Of a DNA stretch of 64,000 nucleotides, positions 59,566 through 64,000 are shown in pieces. The stretch is from Piper betle (taxonomy: Eukaryota > Streptophyta > Magnoliopsida > Piperales > Piperaceae), in NCBI GenBank assembly GCA_033002965.1, contig JAURVB010000092.1, forward strand, positions 1 through 64,000. The letters are read 5' to 3'. Made by a program: the position numbers and the translations under genes. The number at the start of each line of letters is the position of its first letter. Within the stretch, counting starts at the first letter, position 1. Under the pieces are notes generated by a model. The model did not search any database and was not told the DNA's origin. It saw only the letters and a program-made list of their open reading frames with translations.

Positions 59566-62500
59566 AAAGATATTTTAGTATCTATTTGAAGGCATATGAC
59601 TTATAAAAAAATGGTGAAATTCCAGAGTATGCAATTGTTAATCTCATTAATTAATTGTTATTTAGAGGCGTCGTGTCTTGCTTTTTATCTTGAAAGAACT
59701 AGATTCTATTCTCAGACAATTTTCTAAAGAGAAAATGGAACTTCACCTTTTTTTTTCAAAGCAAATGGAATTTCTCTTTATTCCCAAATAATGGTCACTT
59801 TATTGTTGAATCCACACTGTGGATCTGGCTCAGCCGCTCTTATCCATTTTTTTTTTTATTTACAGAGCGGTCGCTCTTAACTTTGGAAGGCGGTGTAAAT
59901 TAAAATGACGAAGCCGAGGTGTAAATTATCCCCAAAATTAATTCATTGCAGTTAGATAGTTTGTTCCAATACTGAATAATTTGACTCCTTGAGTTTTGTG
60001 ATGTTGGACTGATTTGGGCTCGATTCTAACTTTGGCCCAGGAAAGGAACCGTGCCCATCTTATACAACGGAATTTAACTTACAAACGTGGGCTTAAATGC
60101 CAAAATGTGAAGCCCACTCCCACTTCATTATGAAACTTTCCAATGCACAATAGTGAAAAGTGCCAGGTAAACTATTGTTTTTTTAGTGCTCATGTTAGTT
60201 GCTTTTTGAGGATAGGTCCGGGTCAGATATAGATCAAATATGGCTATATTTATATATACGATCCGAATCTGAAAATATAAACCCCAATTTGAAGAATATA
60301 TCAATTTTATTTATAATGTTTGTATCCAACCCAAAATTTTCAAACTTATATATCCAATTGACTAAATAATATAAAATTTAATATAAAGATGAGAAAATAA
60401 TAAAATTATTATTATAAATATTTTAAAATAAAATTTTATAAAATATTATACATTCAAATCATATATAGATCAAATTATCCTAAATCTGTGTCCAATCTGA
60501 ATATTTTCAAACATATAATATATTCGAAATGTTTGAATCTAAATCCAATCCAAAATTGTTTTGAATTGTATGCAAATTAGATTTAAGGATATTGAATATT
60601 CCTACATATCCCTCTAGAAGAGGTAACAACCCGACCCAAAAAATAGCGTAACGGGCCAAGTTATCTTTTAAAAGTGGTTAATCGGGTTAAAGATTTACAG
60701 TTAATTTTTATTTATAAACATAATCTTACCCCAATAAATATTAAATGTGAGAATAAATTAAGAGATCTCAGAAAATTATGTTTTCAAATTGTATACTTTG
60801 CCTCCAACCCACTACTTTTAACCGGTGAGCTGCAGCCTAATCAATATCCTTAGTTTACCCTACCATCTAATACGAAACCACCCTACTATCTAACATAGAA
60901 CTAAGTTGATCTGATACCATCTATAACGACTTAAGTAAAAGTACAAACTAATAAGTTATGTTATATCTTCAAAACTGATTAATTAAATTAAAAATCTATA
61001 GTCCATTCATACTTATAAACTTGATTTTACCCAAATAAAAATTAAATACGAGACACCTTAATTTGTATACAAAATTGATATTTTACGTTGTAGCATGAAA
61101 ACGATGGACTAAAATAGGGGTGCAAACATGAGAAATAAATTGGTGTTTTAACTTTTTTCTATATATGTTAATATGAACTAATACGAACTTAAACATTGCA
61201 CGTGATACACGCAATGTGCGGATAATGAAAATTTATGAGTCCACCCTCATCACATGAAGAAACTTACAGCTTTAAGTCAGATCTTAGCATTTAACTCTCA
61301 GTTGTCACTTTACTGTCTCTTTTCCACCCTGCCCTACTTAGCAGTATTTGAACATAGTATTCAAGTCTTTTATAACAGTGTTCTGTTCCCAAAGTAATAA
61401 CAGATAAAAGGATTGTTGGTTATTGATCTTGTGTAATACATATAACATCTGTTGACTTTTGCATCATAAAGATCTCTAGAGAATAATGCGGATCCTAAAA
61501 AGAATGTTGTTGCAACCAAAACTCAAAAAGATCATGAGCAAACAAGAGATTCGTATAAAAGAATACGAGGAGATTGAACTATCGGATTCCAAAATATAGC
61601 TACCGCAGACAAAAAGAATAAAGCAAATAAAATCACGAGGATGAGCGAATTAGTGTAAAAGAGTAGAAGATATGCAGATGACGTTCATGTAGACTTTTCA
61701 TAAACACTGTAAGACAGACGAGATCACTATTACTCAAATAATAGGAAAGGAAGACCTAACCAAGCGAATGAACGAAGGTTATAAAACAACTTGAAGCTAA
61801 GACAAGGTTCATGAAAGAGTAGAAAGCATAAATAAAAGTTTGGCATGCATGTCTACTTATTTAGTATCCAAGCTGCATAGTGTATACTGAACATATTTTA
61901 CATCCCTACAATGCAAAATCATATAAATAAAACCAAAAGCTTGCTTCTTCATAAAGAATTAATGTGAAAGGCAAACCTCTTTAATCTCGACAGTTAAAAT
62001 TTATTTCATCACCAGTCAAAGATGTCGCGCAACAATCCAAAATAAAGGACAAAGTAAGCCAGGATTGCGTAAGCCAACACAATAATTACCATCAGAAACA
62101 TAATCTCCGATTACACAAAGATGAAAACATGCAGCATTAATTTCTGAAGTATTGCAATGAAGTAAACACTGAGCTAACATAAACCACAACACTGCAGTAG
62201 GCGGCTAAAAATAGCATGTCACGGAAGCAAAAAAATAAGTTGTAAGCCAGATAATGAATACGAGCACTTCGTGTCAAAATTTGTCAAGAGCTCTTGTTTC
62301 TTTTGATTGCAGCTTCTCCCCTCAAATCCCTAATAATCTGCAACTACATTCCCGCACAAGGACAAGATAGTTTCCTTGTTCATGTTCACAAAGTCAGATA
62401 AAATTGCCAGATGGGTAAGTCAACAATAATTACCAGCAACTGACATCAAACTTAGATCGCAAGCAAAATCATCTATCTTGTCCGCACTCAATGCAAAAAC

Positions 62501-62825
62501 TACAACACAATATATATTGCTCATAGGTCTCCGTTATTTATTAAAATTCAAGACTCCTAAAATTCAAGACATTGGCAGAAGCAAGCGGTAATGTTTGCAA
62601 AGATGATTAAGTAACAGAAATTAACTGCTTTGTTGTATTCATAGAACAAATCCACCACTAGCAAAAAGATAGAAAGCACACATTCATGAGTAGCTTCAAA
62701 ATTACAATCGAAGATAGTATTTTCAGTATAGAAGAAAAGCAGCGCGTGAATGTGAGCAACAATTACCATACGAGTGCCAGCAACTAATACCATCTGCAAA
62801 ATGAGAGTACAGTCATGAGTAGCCT
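59142..62825. other. Intergenic DNA between the PUX gene and the coiled-coil gene
   Basis: The PUX promoter and 5' UTR should lie just above 59141. A TA microsatellite is at 59529-59562. 60200-60620 is AT-rich with repeated ATCCAA/ATTTTCAAAC phrases and may be a repeat. 60625 onward starts GGTAACAACCCGACCC, resembling an LTR-like start, but no matching end was found. 61900-62800 may hold the 3' UTR of the coiled-coil gene. No exon was recognised. Confidence 0.5.
59529..59562. repeat. (AT)n microsatellite
   Basis: About 16-17 AT units in the region upstream of the PUX gene. Confidence 0.9.
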
Positions 62826-64000
62826 TCAATGCCAACGAGCTAAATAGGCCGCCGATGCTGCAGCAATTACGGAGGCAGAAGACAGCAGGGCCCAGAAATT
62901 TCTCTTGTGTGCATTATTAACTGAAATTTGTAGGGACTGAACTTCATGGTTTAAAGCTTCAACCATGGTTTCCTTAGTCTCAAATGCCTCCTTGATAGTT
63001 TCCAACTCCATAACAAATGGATCGATTCCCGGTTCAACCTCTCCATTTTTAGGCCAAGCATCAATGACATCCTTTTCATGAGCAGATATTACGTTTGCAG
63101 CTTTCTTCAGCGCGGAGAAAGCATGATCAGAAGCTATTTTTGCATCCTCTAGTTTTTTCTGAATTACAAGAATTTCATTGCCGGATTCTTTCTTGAGGTT
63201 ATCTAGCTCCTTCTGAATAAATTTTTTTTCATCTAGAACCCGGGCACAAGCATCTTTAAGATTGGCAATCTCCACCTCTTTTTCACCATTCATAGCTACT
63301 AATTCTCTACAGGTCTCTTCCAATTTAGTAGTTTGACTCTCCTTTTCTTCTAATTTCCTTTTAATCAGATCCTTCTCTAGAACAACTTCTTCCATCTGCT
63401 GCGCCATTTCCTGAAATTTCTGTAAAGAATCCTCCAATTCCTTCCCCACCATTTCCATTTTGCCAGCCAAATCCTGGAAACTTCTTTCTGTCTGTTCCTT
63501 CTCTCCCACCAATACATCATACTTGGTTGAAACCACACCAAGCTCCTCCTCCCTCTCCTTCTTGGTTTCCTCCACGCTCTTGATGTCCATCCTCAAACTT
63601 TGTTCTTGCTGTCTCACGGAATCAAGACTACTCTGAATTGCATCTCTTTCGCGACAGATTGCAGACAATTCTTCCTTGTGTCGAAGCTTCTCCTCGCCCA
63701 ACTGATTCTCAAGATCTGCAATCACAGAATTGAGCTCACCCAGATTCTTCTCCAAATCCCCCAACTTGATCTCCTGTTCGTATTTAAAGCCTTCCATTTC
63801 CTCCATCTCTGCTCCATATTTTCGAATCGTCTCCCTCAAAATCTCTACCACCTGTTCGAGCTCCCCCTTTTCGTAACGAACCCCATCAAGAACACCTCTT
63901 TGTGAAGCAATTTCACTGCCCCGGTCATTCACCTCTTTTCGAAGCTCACTAATCTCCAGTTTCTGAGACCGGTTCTCTCGCTCAATCTCGCTCAAAACAA
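62826..64000 (-). CDS. Coiled-coil protein with C-terminal membrane anchor (partial)
   Basis: The open frame runs off the right edge, so the N-terminus is missing; at least 389 residues are visible, uninterrupted, ending at 62826. Nearly all is heptad-repeat coiled coil rich in Glu/Lys/Leu (for example EEVVLEKDLIKRKLEEKES). It closes with a single hydrophobic segment (NFWALLSSASVIAAASAAYL) and ARWH, the layout of a tail-anchored protein. Plant proteins of this design annotated as peroxisomal and mitochondrial division factors (PMD1/PMD2) are the nearest I can suggest, but coiled coils give poor specificity. The anchor with one basic residue just after it would suit mitochondria, peroxisomes or ER. 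The visible part has no intron. Confidence 0.75.
   Translation of the reverse strand, partial: VLSEIERENRSQKLEISELRKEVNDRGSEIASQRGVLDGVRYEKGELEQVVEILRETIRKYGAEMEEMEGFKYEQEIKLGDLEKNLGELNSVIADLENQLGEEKLRHKEELSAICRERDAIQSSLDSVRQQEQSLRMDIKSVEETKKEREEELGVVSTKYDVLVGEKEQTERSFQDLAGKMEMVGKELEDSLQKFQEMAQQMEEVVLEKDLIKRKLEEKESQTTKLEETCRELVAMNGEKEVEIANLKDACARVLDEKKFIQKELDNLKKESGNEILVIQKKLEDAKIASDHAFSALKKAANVISAHEKDVIDAWPKNGEVEPGIDPFVMELETIKEAFETKETMVEALNHEVQSLQISVNNAHKRNFWALLSSASVIAAASAAYLARWH

Noticed and set aside
1..64000. CRISPR arrays, bacterial-style operons, organellar or viral inserts
   Set aside because: No regularly spaced repeats, no ribosome-binding-site gene trains, and no plastid, mitochondrial or pararetroviral protein text was seen.

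Overview
The window is nuclear DNA of a flowering plant. Genes are split by many short-exon GT-AG introns, intergenic DNA is very AT-rich and full of MITEs and retroelement remains, and the recognisable proteins are plant families: a BSL Kelch-phosphatase, a GID1 gibberellin receptor and a Vapyrin-type protein. The mix of GC-rich 5' coding ends (the intron-less MSP/ankyrin gene, GID1) and AT-rich multi-exon genes would suit a non-grass monocot, but the species cannot be named from this sequence.

Layout. 0.3-1.2 kb (+): the 3' part of a plant lipase-like alpha/beta-hydrolase gene, broken by frameshifts. 2.6-10.1 kb (-): a 21-exon BSL1-type protein phosphatase of brassinosteroid signalling. 12.7-16.0 kb (-): a ten-exon DHHC palmitoyltransferase of the PAT17 type. 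17.9-19.3 kb (+): an intron-less MSP plus ankyrin protein of the Vapyrin-like family. 19.6-22.4 kb: a solo LTR with a clean 5-bp target duplication. 26.0-28.0 kb (-): a decayed Ty1/copia polyprotein. 28.0-30.3 kb: GC-rich repeat DNA. 30.6-32.5 kb (-): PIG-X, a GPI-anchor mannosyltransferase subunit. 32.5-43.3 kb: AT-rich DNA almost without genes. 43.9-45.3 kb (+): a GID1 gibberellin receptor. 45.3-57.7 kb: gene-poor, with a coiled-coil pseudogene, an inverted transposon copy and a diverged repeat field. 57.7-59.1 kb (-): a UAS-UBX (PUX family) protein. 62.8-64.0 kb (-): the 3' part of a coiled-coil, tail-anchored protein that runs off the right edge.

How the genes relate. They form no operon or gene cluster. 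Two act in hormone signalling (BSL1 for brassinosteroid, GID1 for gibberellin). Two act at ER or other membranes (PAT17, PIG-X). One belongs to the family needed for arbuscular mycorrhiza (Vapyrin-like). One is a probable Cdc48 adaptor (PUX).

Main second-look points. Several conserved reading frames (BSL1 twice, the Vapyrin-like gene, GID1, the lipase) are interrupted by single-base length differences, nearly all in homopolymer runs, whereas PAT17, PIG-X and PUX are intact. This looks like assembly indels or recent decay and decides which genes are functional. BSL1 also has an apparent GC-AG intron and a possible 36-nt cassette exon. I found no convincing new multi-gene system.
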